This document shows, one piece after another, positions 1 to 12,440 of a stretch of DNA of 64,000 nt. The stretch spans positions 434,001-498,000 of the forward strand of contig JAQSEB010000159.1 of assembly GCA_030063045.1 (NCBI GenBank), written 5' to 3'. The DNA is from Pratylenchus scribneri. Its lineage: Eukaryota; Nematoda; Chromadorea; Rhabditida; Pratylenchidae. The stretch's first letter is position 1; every line of letters begins with the position of its first letter. Position numbers and translations under genes: made by a program. Below the pieces are notes generated by a model that saw only the letters and a program-made list of their open reading frames with translations, was not told the DNA's origin and made no database searches.

Positions 1-187
1 ATCATTTTTGGTTACAATTTTTCCCTTATTAGCAACCATTAATGGAAACCCAAAATTGCTAGGAAAAATAAAAATAATGGAAAGAAAAATTTTCAGAATA
101 AAATGATTTGAAATGAATTTTTTTCGAATTTTAAGCGATGCTATATTTTTAATAGTAAAACTATTTGGCACCCCGATTATATTTTAC

Positions 188-2968
188 CTTGTGATTATTC
201 ACTGCAACTTTTATATGATGCAAAGCAGCTTCTTTAGCTCTTTTTGCCGACCATAACTTTAAGATAATAATAAAATTTTATGTAAATAATTTTTTAAATT
301 AAATATACCGATGGAAATTCATCTGGATCTGTAAAGTCAATTTCTTTAAATGTCTGGAAGATGTTCTGGAAATAATTTAATTTTTAATTTTTATTAATTG
401 CTTTTTTTACCTTCAGCAAACGGTGGAATTCATCGCAGGTGTATAAATAACGTTGGCCAGTTTCTAACATGCGTGATTTCATAACTTTTTCATCGATGCT
501 ACCATTTTGTTCATTAACTGATAGCATTAGATTAAACTGTCGAACCAAATGGTCAAGAAATTCTCGGCCAACTTCTTTAAAAATTAAAAAATTATATGGA
601 TGCCAATATTATTATTTATATAAGAACATTAATTAAAATACCACATTTTTTTTATTAATTACGTTTTGGAAAAAAATAAAAATTTTAAAACAACTTTTTC
701 AGATTATTTTAATATGTAAATTAATAAATTTGATAATATATTTTTTGTTAAATTTTATATTATTTTATTTAAATATATAATAAATATTGTAGTTACTTTT
801 AATAGTGCATTTTCCGGCAAGGAAATGCTGCTTGTATACTTTAGAATCAGAAAGCGCTTTTTCGGGTGCAGGCAATTTATAGCAATTGACATTTACATTT
901 GGATTCTTCAAAATTGCAGCATATTTTTCTTGCTAAAAATAAATATTTTATAACAATCATTCATTGCCATTATTTTATGAATATACAATTTTCAGATGCG
1001 TTATACCTTTGAAAATATTGCCAACGATTCCATACAATCGACTCCAGCCTCACTATCAGGACAGTCACGCCGAAGAAAGAACAAATTCTAATATATAAAA
1101 ATTGAATCTAATGGAATTATTAAAATATTATATGTTACTTGAAATGGAATTTTAATATTATTGACCACCCGGCCATATTTGGTATAGCGATCCAGTGATT
1201 CCAAATTTTCTTTCGTTGGCATTTTATTTATGTTATACACCTATTAAATTATTAAAATTATTGATGCTAATTTTGATATTTAAACAAAAATATATTGTCT
1301 ATATAAAATTTTCTTATCAAATATCAAAGACAAATCTATTACTAATTACAGAATTGCCCAGATGCATTTGTTAAAAGATTTCTACCATTTTCAAAAATAT
1401 AATTTTTCAAGTTCATTTAAATTATTTTGTAATTTAAGTAATTTTTTGGATATTTGCATAATCTTTACAAAAAAAATTTTTATTTCAATTGTCAATAGCT
1501 AAAAGATTGATTCTTCGTTATTAATTTATGATGAATTTTATTTTAGAATTTTAATCATTTTATATTCGCTTAAATTAAATATTTTAATTTTAATTTATGG
1601 CCAAGACACTTTATTTTTGAAAAAAATCTGGCATAATCGATCTATTTATTTTTTGTCTTGTTTAAAAATTTAAGAATAACAATTTTCCAATTCCAAATAG
1701 GCATCATTTTCTTTTTTTATAAGTTAGTTCTTAAAAAATATTTTTAAATTATAAAATGCAGTATTAATTAATTAATTGATTTTAAATTTTTTTTACCAAT
1801 ACACTGGAGGCCAATCCACATATTGAAAAATATTGTGCATCCAGGCATGAATCATCTTTGGCCTCATTTCCATCTCTGGCCGAATTTCCGCCCTCACAAT
1901 CGTGCAAAAGCACTGCAACCTCACCAATGACAAAAAGCTTCGACCACATCCAGGTGCCATTAGTTAATGTTTGTTCGGCTGAATCCCAAGCGAAACCATC
2001 AAGGAATTCCGTGAACAAATCATTCTCTTCCAATCCATTCAAAAAAGTGATCGCTTCGCCACATTCCATTTTGCCAAAAAAATAAAGCCAGAAATTTAGC
2101 ACTGTGGATTTTCCGGTTCGAGCATTGCCAACAATTGAAATGCAAATGATCTGAAAAAAAATTAAAATAAATAATGAAAAATAAATTGTCGTAATTTTCT
2201 AAATATCAATTCTAAAATAGAATAAAGAAAATGTATGAAATCTATTATAAAATTCTCAAAGTATTTTTTTTCTAAATAGAAGAAAAATTTGTTCATTTTT
2301 TAAAAATTAATTCACACTATTAAATAAAAATTTCAACTCAAGCCTATGATATAATAATAGGAAAAATAAATTTTAATATTAAAATTTTTAAAAAAAATTC
2401 TATTGAAATAAAAAATAAAAATAAAATTTAATTAATTAAAATTATTAAATAGTAAAAAAATATAATTATTTATAAATAATATTAATATTTCACATATTTT
2501 TTGGAATTAAGCAATTAATTTGGCATATATTAATTAAAATAAATTTTTTACTTATTAGAATCAAGTGATGAATTTTAAAATAATTCTATTAAAAAATTAA
2601 TTCTAAATTCACCTTCTTTCCATTATAACGCTTATGGAGAAGAATCTTATAAAGATTTTTCTTATCCCATTCTAATTCCCATTTGTCATTTGGTCGCTTT
2701 GAATGTCGCGCAATTTGAATGGCACGCGGATTTTCATAAAGCTCATCTGCTTCAATGTCCGCTGCGAAATTCAGCTGTTCCTTTTTGATTTGAGTTTTCT
2801 GAATCAAATAATATAAAAAATTCATATTTTTTTTATTTATTAATTTACCTCTAAATTTTGAAATTCCTCTTTTAGTGGTTCCTTTTCAACTGAAGAAACC
2901 ATCAAAAAATCCGTTTCATCCATTTCCAAAGCTTCATCAATTTTGAATTCAATGTTATTTTGATCCAT
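188..2968 (-). CDS. Atlastin/GBP-like dynamin-family GTPase, copy A (3' end off window)
   Basis: Partial gene of nine exons: 2849-2968, 2613-2798, 1797-2150, 1139-1240, 1007-1087, 797-932, 411-574, 309-365 and 188-256, about 423 codons. Visible motifs are the P-loop GNARTGKST (exon 3), a switch-like LLHDCEG, the PFQ segment and FFLRRD, which corresponds to the atlastin/GBP guanine-recognition RD motif. Atlastins and GBPs are large GTPases; atlastins fuse ER membranes. Every intron position and phase matches copy B at 5651-11917, and the two genes are divergently transcribed. The start ATG at 2968 opens an acidic exon that is unlike the first exon of copy B. The C-terminal helical and membrane region seen in copy B must lie left of base 1. 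The family call is firm; the cellular role is inferred. Confidence 0.85.
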
Positions 2969-5650
2969 TTTGAAACAATAAATTTTGAGAAATTAAAAAA
3001 CTTTTGAAATTGTAAAATCTAGAATTTGAATAAAACAAAAAAAATTTTATTAGCAAGTATAATTTTTATGAATTCAAATGAATAAATAAATATTTTGATT
3101 TGAGATCTATGGATATTTACAAAAAGAGATATTTTTATTAAACTCAATGCCCTAATCATTCGGAAGGACTAGACAAAAAAAAAATTTAGACTAGGATAAA
3201 TTTAAACCTAACAAAATTTTTTAGCAAAAAAATTAAAAGGCATTATTTACAAATAAAAATATAACTCAAAATGAACTTAATTAGTAATTAATAAGGAATC
3301 TTCAAACAAGTACTGGTGAAATTGAATAATTTCACATTCTTTTTAATCTAATTTCAATTTCATAGAGAAGGAGTAGTCACTGACTGATCAACAATGGTCA
3401 CTTGTTTGTAAGTAACCCACAAAAGAGCACAAAATTTACAAAATGAAATAATGACTATCTTTGAGGGGGATTTGTAATGGAGTAAGTTACGGCGATTGGC
3501 ATTTGGCAGACCAGCAGGCAGATGGACATTTGTGCAATTTGAACACATATTTTTAATGAGGCAAAATTCACTCATAATTAGAAGGATTCCATAAATAGTT
3601 TACCAATACCCAACATTTATAGGGCATGAATAAATGTGGCTTGAGAATTGCCTCAGGCAAATTTGTGAATATTTTGCTCATGTGATCTGAGAAGCGACAG
3701 TTGAATTCTGTTTTCATTTTTTGATTGAAGAATAATTAGTATTCATTACTAATTAGTTGACTAACCATATCGGGCATTCTTTTTTCGCATTCTTTTTAAA
3801 TAAAGCAGTTATGATTGTAATTAAAGCACAAATTTGAAATTTAGATAGAATTTTTTAGAAAGCATAAATAAAGATCCGAGATCCGACCCAAAAAATATAA
3901 AAATATTTATCAAATATTTATAATAAAAATAATGATTATTTTATTTCCATTTTAAATAAGCTAATTATTGAGCTCTCAAAAAAATAGGTTTCATCTAAAA
4001 ATCCAGAAAAGAAATTCATATATCCTATGTTGCTCTTTGTTCACTTTTTTTTGTGTTAAAATTTCATTCAAATGCAAATTCAAATTATTTATTTTTTTTT
4101 CTAAAATAGATTGGCTAAAAATTTATAGAAAAAATTCCTAATCTCGAAAGGATATAATATTTAAATATTAATACAAAGCAATTTTATAACTTTGCCAGCA
4201 ATTCTATCCAATTTTTTCTTTATTTTATTGGTTATCTACCGATGGAATTGTTAAATTGTTTAAATTCAAAAAGTAAAAAAAATGCTATAGGGAAAATGCC
4301 CGTCTTGGAATCGACATCGACAATGGGGAGAAATATTTTCTTTATTCTTCATGTCAATCAAAAATGAGCAATTTTCAAATATTTTAGCCAAAGGCAATTT
4401 CCCAAGCTGAAAATTCCATCTCCAACTGATACCCTACATCTCTAAATGTTAGGTAGACTATCTACAGTCCTCGGGCCCTGACGATAATGTCCGAATTGAA
4501 CAAAAATTTGACCAAAATGCTCACGCACATTGCCGTTGCATTCATCCTATCCAAATTTTGTATTCATTTTTGGCACCGGCAATAAGGGAACTATTTTCTT
4601 TGTTTATTCAACAATAATTTAAAAATGGGCAAAATATTTTTTCTGAAGGCAATTTCCCAAGCATTTCCATTTAGGGTTAATGGACCTATACTTTTAATAA
4701 TTGGTAGACTATCCACTATACAGCTATATTTATTTACCTAATCCTCGATGAGAAACACTTGAATTGTTACAAATACTTTTGTCCATAAAGTATATAAATT
4801 CAATTAATTGCACACGCGTCCCTCAATTACGGCATTCATCCTTATCTAATGAATAGCAGTAAAAGCCCATATAAAAGATGGGATTTTGGCTTCCTTTCCA
4901 TTATACCCAACCTGCCTATTTCCACTATATGTAATGTTGGTAGAACTTTGCGAATCAAATCTATTTTATAAGTACACATTCTAGTTAATAAAATGCACTT
5001 GCAATTTTTTTTACCAATCTTCATTATGAATTTGAAGTATTTTATATTTGAACAAAGACCGAGATAAATCACTTTCCCAAAATTTGGTTTTTTATTCCAG
5101 TTACGTCTATTTTCTATTCCTCTATTCAACAAGTGAATTCATGATTTTTGGATCTATTCTTAATGAATCCATTTTTTGGTTCTTTTTAATATGAAAATCT
5201 TCGAACCAAAATAAATTCTGAAATAATTTTTTCCAAATGTTATTAATTAGGAATTCCAAACTATTGAAAGAAAAAATGATCCATGAGGAAATATTCTATA
5301 TTACCTAATCCCATTATTTAATATTAATATTCATTTGACATGAATAATTCAAAATATTATTATAGATATTGGGATTTAAAAAATTACATAAAACAAAATT
5401 CCTAACATAGAAATATTCTATTACCTAATCCCATTATTTAATATTATACTCATTTAACAAGAATAATTCAAAATATTATTATAGATATTACGATTTTAAA
5501 AAATTACCTCAAACAAAATTTCTAATATAGAAATATTCTATTCCCTAATCCCAATACTAATATTTTACTCATTTGTCATGAATAATTCAAAATATTATTA
5601 TAGATATTGGGATTTAAAAAATTACATAAAACAAAATTCCTAACATAATA
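2969..5650. other. Intergenic region between the divergent atlastin-like genes
   Basis: AT-rich spacer of 2.7 kb between two start codons that face away from each other, so it should hold both promoters. Apart from the tandem repeat next to copy B, I see no convincing gene. A 71-codon minus-strand reading frame at 3360-3575 has slightly higher GC but no recognisable motif or splice context. Confidence 0.5.
5288..5647. repeat. Three tandem copies of a ~120-bp AT-rich unit
   Basis: Units begin near 5288, 5408 and 5529. Each contains CCTAATCCCA, a shared AATAATTCAAAATATTATTA stretch and a closing AAACAAAATTYCTAA. The array ends about four bases before the copy B start codon, so it occupies the probable promoter and 5' leader. 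Copy A has no such array upstream. Confidence 0.85.
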
Positions 5651-8600
5651 ATGAATGGACAACAACTACCCCGCACCAAATCCAATTCTAATCAGGTAAA
5701 ATTTTCACATACAAAAATCAAATAAACATTTTTTAAATGAATATATTTAAATCGGAATTCTGAAAAATTTAATTTATATAATTTTTATTTAAAATATTTA
5801 CAGAGGCCTTTTGGAGCCGATATTCCCATTGATGAACTTTTGGACCAACCGCGTGCCATTCAAATTGCCCGACATTCAAAGCGACCAAATGGCAAATGGG
5901 TATTAGAATGGGATGAGAAAAAGCTGAGAGAGATACTCCTCCATGAGCGTTATAAAGGCAAGAAGGTAAATTTATATATTTGAATTTAAAAAAAAATAAA
6001 ATAATAAAGCACCTTAATTTTATAGTATATAAAATAATTACTTTTTTAGTTTAAGTTCGTTTTTTTTTTCGTGAAAAGGGTAAAGTGAAGGGTCCCCTTT
6101 TGGGTGTTAAGGTCAAGGTTAAAGGCTACCTGAGATAATTTTTATCCCAGCATATCCATAGACTATCCCTTAATGACCTTAACCCTAAATCTGTGACCCA
6201 TGTGGGAACCTTTCACTTTCCAACAAAACGTACTTAAACTTAAATTACATAACTGCAAGAAAATAATAAAAAGTTTATTCTCCAATTGACAAGACTAATA
6301 AATTATTCTGGTTCAGGTTATCCTGTATTTCCATTGTTGGCAATTCTCGCACGGGAAAATCTACCTTGCTGAATTTTTATCTTCGACTGCTTAACAAAAT
6401 GGAATGTGGAGAACCGATTTCTCTTTTGAATGGAAAGGATAATAGTGAATTCTTCACGGAATTCGTTGATGGTTTCGAATGGGTTGGTGGCGACAATGTT
6501 TTGACCCTTGGCATTTGGAAATGGTCTCGTCCATTTCTGTTGAAGGACATCCATGGAAGAGAAATTGTTGTGATTTTATTGGATTCAGAGGGCGAAAACA
6601 CGGCTAGAGTTGGAAATGATGCTGAGAAGGACGCTTGCCTTGACGCACAATATTTTTCCATTTGTAGCCTCGCATCCAGCGTATTGGTAATAATAAAAAT
6701 TAATAATAAATAATCAATTATTATGAAAATGATATAATTAATTTATATCTTACTGGTCCTTTCGTATTATTTGTCACTAGATTTGAAAAATTTTGTTTGA
6801 AATTCTTATTTATTATTCATATTTGATTTTAAAAAGATGAAAAATTACTATTTATGATTAAAATTTTAGGGAAAATTTTAGTATAATATAGTGTGATTTT
6901 TAGGGATGAAAAAACTGGAGAATGATAATATTTAATTCCTTTTTACTCATAATTTTCGTATTGCCTTTTAAATAAAAATTTTTCCAGGAAATAATTTCCA
7001 ATCCAATTCTGTAAAAACGGATCCGTAGATGAAAATTGTCTCAAAATTTTTATAAGTGCAAAATTCCTTATTATATGGAAGAAAAGGGAAAAAATCAAAT
7101 TGTTAGAAAAGTCAAAAAGAATTTTAATAAATTTTTTCACATTCGAATTGTGAATATTTCTTTTTTTTTTAATTTATTAATTTATTTATCAATTATTTTC
7201 AATTGTTAGGTGTATAATGTGAATGGAGATGGAACACCAAACAAAGAAAATTTGGATTCCCTTTTGCGCTACACCAAATACGGCGTTGTGGTCAATAATC
7301 GAAAAAGTCCATTTCAAGTAATAAAATTAGATTGCAAAATATAATCATTTTAAAATACTTAGAATTTGTTCTTTGTTCGCCGGAATCTTCCACGCAGTCA
7401 GGCTGGAGTTGATGATATGAAACAGCTGGCAAATTTTGCAGTGGTATAGTATAAGCTAAAATATTAAATAATTTCAATGTTTATTATACATAAAAAATCT
7501 GCACTATTCATTAAAAAATATTTTTAGCAAGCAAAATATGGCATCATATTGAAGAATTCAAATGTCAATGTGAGTAGCTATAAATTGCCTGCACCCAAAG
7601 ATGCGCTGGCTGATTCAAATGTGTATAAGCAACCAGTCCCTTCGGGACTGCTTTAACGGTTAGATAGGGCGAAATGTAATAAATTATTTTTGAAAGCGCG
7701 GGGCGCTTTAAGGACCCCTAGCACGCCCTTTGAAAATGTTTGGATCTTGTGGAGAATAGAGTTCGGTGCGCTGGCCTTTTGGATATTCCCTCAAGGTTCG
7801 CTTCGCTCGTCTTGGACTGAAACGTTTGAAGCATTTTTCTGGCCAAGCCTGGCCACCGTAGACCCCCGAACCTATATATCATTTTGTAGCTAAGACTCCA
7901 ACTTAGGTATCTGTCGAGCCCGATTTTTGATTTAGGTCCAAGGAAAAAAATTTTACCTGGACAAACCGGTTTTTAAACCGTTTTCGGCCCAAACCCAAAC
8001 CCCTATCAAAAAAACTATAGTTTTTCTGAATGCGCGCTGAAAAGTTGCCCCTAGAATGTGCAAGTCCCAAAACCTAAAAATCCCTCGAAATCCAGATATG
8101 AATTTTTTTGTTCAAATGTCGAAAGCAATTATATATTATATAATACCGCTGATCTTGGTAGCAAAGGAAACCAAAGCCTTTGGATTTGCCTGTTTTCCTA
8201 TCACGGACCAAATTCATATTGCAATCTCGCCATAACTTAAATTAAAAATTAATGCAATAGATATGTTTTTAAAATCAAACTGTGAAAAAACTGCGAGCAA
8301 ATCGCCTTCATTCAATTCATAAGGAAGATTTCCAACATAAATCCACGCGGAATCCCTGTACTTTTGGTGCCAAGATTTATCTAAAATTAAATAAGTTATT
8401 TGGATTAATTAAGTGTTGTTTTACTTGAGTCGCCAGCAATCCCGACATGCAGCTCATTTTCATTAATTTTATTCAAACTTTGAATTATTGTTGGCCAATT
8501 CATCTAAAATATAAGAATTATAAAATTTAAACGCTTTAAAAATGTAGGGATAATTAAGAAGCTAAAATTAAGGTTGTGGAAAATAAATAAAATTTCTTAA

Positions 8601-11600
8601 AAAATATCACATTTTTCCAGCGAAACGCGCTAGTTTGATGCTTTTATATTTTTCTCTGCTAACTTCTATTTTTTATTTTTAAATGATACATTATCCCAAA
8701 ATATTAAATATTTTAAATTTTGAACGGATTTAAGCTTATTCTCGAAACCGGTTTAAGCTGTCAACTCGCGCAATAGCTAATTTTAACCGCCTTTTCATTC
8801 TCTACAATATCTATAATACATTGGGTATAGAAAAATTCAAAAGGAAAAAAGTTTTGCCAATATAAACCGTTTTTTGAAACCGGTTTAAGCTTATATCTCG
8901 AAACCGGTTTGGTATTACCAACTGCGCAATATACTATTCGATCCGTCTCGTCGAGCTCCACAACTTTGCTTTTTACCGCGCATTTCTATCTCAACTCGCA
9001 AAAAAGTTATAGAGGAATTTCTGACTCGCGCACCCGACTTGGCCATTTTTGAAGATTTGTTTTGAGCTTCCTGGCCATGATAGACCCCCCAACCTATATA
9101 TCATTTTGTAGCTAATACTCTAACTTAGGAGCGGTTTTTAGTTTCAAATCGATTGAGGTCCATAGAAAAAAGTTTTACCCGGACAAACCGGTTTTTGAAC
9201 CGGTTTAAACCCTTTCTTGAACCCAAAATCAAAAATGCGTATTTTTCCTGGATGCGCAATAAAAAGTTGCCCCTAGAATGTGCAAGTCTCAAAACCTAAA
9301 AATCCCTAGAAAAAGAGCCTTAATTTTTTTTGTGCAAATGTCGAAAGCATCTTTCTAGTATATAAAGTTTCTAGCTGGCGAATGCACAATTGAAGGTACA
9401 ATTATTCAAAAATCAATAATTGCTAAAAGAATAATTCATCGAAAAATTGCCATTTTTTTATGATTTTTTTATAATAATAATGGCATTGAAATATGGAGGA
9501 GTAAGACTTAGTAATGCTATAGGGATATAATAAGATAGGGAAATTTCTGGGAAATTTCTTGTTGTGATCCCTTCCTTAATTTTAAGAATTTATATCAAAC
9601 ACAACCAAATCCCCAACTTTTTTAACATAACTAAAAATGCTGACCTTTAAAAAATAGTGCTAAATCTATATTTTTGATAAAGAAAAGTTTGAGTAGATTT
9701 TGATTATTTACCTTATTAGAAAGAAGTCACCTAAAAGAATTTTAAGCATCCTATAAAGATGATTGAATAAATATATTTTAAATTAAATAGTTAACAAAAA
9801 TATGCCATAAAATTTAATTTCTAATTTGAATATTTATTTATTTTTATTCTGTAGAGGTTGGCCGAGATTTTCTTGAACATCTGACTCGTCAATTCAAATT
9901 GATGCTACCAATGAATGAGAAGAATGGTCGCATTGATGACAAAGTTTTGAAGTCACGGATGTTAGAATCTGGCCAATGCCATTTGTACACCAGCGAGGAA
10001 TTCCACAGTTTGCTGAAGGTAAGAATATAATTAATAAAAATTAAAAGTTAAAATTTTCAGAGTATTTTCCAGACATTTAAAGAAATTGACTTTATAGATC
10101 CAGATGAATTTCCATCGGTATATTTAATTTAAAAACTATTTGCATTTTAATGTTTCTTCTAGTTATGGCAGGCAAAAAGAGCTAAAGATGCCGCTTTATT
10201 TCATATAAAAAATGCAGTGATAAATGACAAGGTGAAATAAAAACAGAACAAATCAAATATTAAAAATATAACAAATAATTGTCTTTTAAGTTTATTTAAA
10301 TTAATTACGATTCTTAATTATTAATTATTCATCATGCGGATTAAAAATTAACGATCATAAATTTAAATTTATTTTCATAAAATTTTTGATAGGATATGCT
10401 AATTATAAAATTTTTATTGTGTAAATTCATATATATACATATATATTTTTTGTCATGCGACAATATATATAGTTAAAATTTAAAAAAAAAAATTTAAAAA
10501 AATAAAATTCTTATATAAAGATAGCAGATATTTATATCTTTTAGAAAATAATTAGAAATTTTTTATTTCATTTAAAATATATTTAATTTATATATTCAAC
10601 TAAAAAATAATATTGTAGCGCACCAAAACCGGCGTTCAACTTGATTTGCGGACCATCAATGAGCTATTTAGCCAACAAATTGCCATTGCATTAGAAATCT
10701 ATAAAATGGTGCATTGGACATGTTCAGAGGCCAAACCAGGCAAAGAAAATGAGCTCCGTGGCAAACGAGAACATTTTGTCACCGAAGGAAAGGCGTTCCT
10801 TGCTGCTTGCCAGGTATTTTTTCCTTCAAAAAATCAAATGTAATAAAAAATATTAGACATTTTTAACCTTATTAGTCTCATCAGATAGAAAATCTTTAAT
10901 TTTTATCAATAATTTTTTTGTAAATTTATTTACATAGAATGCTGCCTCTAACAAAACTAACATTTATATATTTATCAACAGGAAATTTACAATGAATATG
11001 TGAAAGAAAATGCCACTAAAGAAGTTCAATCATTGTTGAAATGTTTGCTTGGTGGTGCGGCAGGAGGTGGAATTGGAGGTTCAGTCGGATTGGCTGCAAG
11101 TGCTGGCGCTTTTTATATGGAAATAGCAGCTTTGTCTGTACTGGCTTCCAATCCAATTACTGTTGCTTGCGGTTTAGGCGCTGTTGGAGCTGTAATGTAT
11201 GCAAGAATATTTTTGTTATAATTTAAGTCTAAACATATTTTGGGAATCTCGTATTTTATGCAACCCACAGATTTGAAAATTGGCTCATTTTTATTCGGAA
11301 TATTAAACCAAATTCATATTGGGTTTTTATTCAACCAGATATAGTAACCGAAATCGAAATTTTATAAATTATTTTGACAAATCGTATGGCCTAATCTGGC
11401 TTTTATAGAAAGTCTGGAATCCGAGATTCCAAAAATTGGTTATCCCATGCCTAGTATTAAACGAATATCGATATTAGTAAATTCGCATTATTACCTAACA
11501 AAAAGTATATCTTTTATTATAACACAATATAATATAAGAACAGGGAAATATTTCAAAAGTGCATAATTGGGATCGATTTGAAAAAATCGAAATATGCAAT

Positions 11601-11917
11601 ATAAAAATCATAAATCTATCAAATATTAAAAAATATATTAATAATTTAATTATATTCAAAAAATTTTCAGTGGCTATGGACTTGTTAAACGTTCAATTAG
11701 CAGCAATCTGAATAGTCCCAATTTTATGCAAATGTTCACAAATGAGAAGGCTGAGGAACTGGGAACGCTTTATGCTTATCGAATCCAGATATACATTGCT
11801 AAGCGTAAATTCGAGATTTTCGATGAAAACAATAAGAAAATCAAATCGGGAAATATCCCCAACGATTTGAAGTCCTATTTTGCTGAGAATGAGATGAACC
11901 ATGGAAAAGGAAAATAA
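5651..11917 (+). CDS. Atlastin/GBP-like dynamin-family GTPase, copy B
   Basis: Exons: 5651-5695, 5804-5965, 6294 (or 6317)-6686, 7210-7317, 7363-7443, 7528-7620, 9359-9395, 9855-10018, 10061-10117, 10163-10231, 10619-10813, 10982-11196 and 11671-11917, about 621 aa. The GTPase domain has P-loop GNSRTGKST, a GFEW...TLGIW segment, LLDSEG, and FFVRRN where copy A has FFLRRD. A helical middle region follows, then a Gly/Ala-rich hydrophobic stretch in exon 12 (GGAAGGGIGGSVG and beyond) placed like the atlastin membrane hairpin, and a short soluble tail. Exon 6 is interrupted by 1.7 kb of foreign DNA. The obvious acceptor at 6316 shifts the frame by one base, whereas AAG at 6293 keeps it. The gene may therefore be functional with altered splicing or be a recent pseudogene. 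Confidence 0.75.
7845..8145 (+). repeat. ~300-bp direct repeat, left copy
   Basis: Shares CCTATATATCATTTTGTAGC, GACAAACCGGTTTTT, AAAAGTTGCCCCTAGAATGT and a closing AAATGTCGAAAGCA with the copy at 9055-9358, in the same orientation. The two copies flank the captured gene fragment. Confidence 0.85.
8146..8503 (-). pseudogene. Captured 5' fragment of RBMX2/Ist3 (RRM splicing factor of the RES complex)
   Basis: On the minus strand an ATG at 8503 opens MNWPTIIQSLNKINENELHV, a short intron, SWHQKYRDSAWIYVGNLPYE (the RRM RNP2 region), a second short intron, then NLVRDRKTGKSKGFGFLCY (RNP1 region) and QDQR. This order and wording match RBMX2/Ist3, part of the spliceosomal RES complex, over roughly its first 80 residues. 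Both introns of about 45 bp are retained, so the copy came from DNA rather than mRNA. A one-base deletion between GEIA and NLVRD breaks the frame, and homology ends at the repeat boundary after DQR. It is a dead fragment carried inside the insertion. The functional gene is not in this window. Confidence 0.85.
9055..9358 (+). repeat. ~300-bp direct repeat, right copy
   Basis: Second copy of the repeat at 7845-8145. Its right end supplies the TTTCTAG that serves as the apparent splice acceptor for the following atlastin exon piece. Confidence 0.85.
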
Positions 11918-12440
11918 AATTGAAGAAAAAAGGGGAAAATAAATTACACTGCAGAATTGCTATTGATGTTGGATTGTTAAAGTAACACACTTTCTTTTAT
12001 GGCCATTTATATTGAAAATTCATTTATTATTCATCTCTTTTAAAAATTTGTATTTGTTTCCAACTTTTAATTAAATATTTTAAGAACCAAAATTCCATGC
12101 CTCAATTAATGAATTAATTGTTGACAATTTATTTTCTCTTTTATCATTCAAGCAATACATTATTTTATGCTTCCATTTGTATAATTTATTATAAAATCTG
12201 GCATATAAACATAATATATAACTCTTTTTAATTATTTCTAATTTAAATTGTTTAAAATTTTCATTCAATATTTTACAATTGTTACTATGGTTTTTTATTC
12301 TATAATTTTACCTGCATAAAATTTCATAATATTCATAATTTTTTAAAATTATTTTATAAATTAATTTATGAATATTATTTATTAAATTATAATTAATATA
12401 AAAATAAACAAATTTTTAGCGAACTTATACAGATCTGAAA
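11918..12440. other. AT-rich intergenic spacer
   Basis: 523 bases between the stop of atlastin-like copy B and the next start codon. I see only AT-rich sequence and no repeat or coding signal. The short spacing on the same strand would allow shared transcription, but nothing in the sequence shows it. Confidence 0.5.

Larger units (their letters stand above)
7621..9358 (+). mobile_element. Foreign insertion inside an atlastin-like exon, possibly spliced as an intron
   Basis: Copy A has an uninterrupted exon (797-932) reading ALSDSKVYKQHFLAGKCTIK. In copy B the same exon breaks after ALADSN and resumes at 9359 with YIKFLAGECTIE. The insert starts GTGTATAAG and ends TTTCTAG, so removal as a GT-AG intron would rejoin the frame exactly. 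Read through instead, it stops at 7654. Inside are a CAGTCCC-TTC-GGGACTG hairpin at 7634, two ~300-bp direct repeats, several AAACCGGTTT motifs and a captured gene fragment. The exact junctions and target duplication are unclear because TATA-rich sequence occurs on both sides. Confidence 0.75.

Noticed and set aside
3360..3575. 71-codon minus-strand frame with several Cys
   Set aside because: No signal peptide, family or splice context. Kept only as a note in the intergenic entry.
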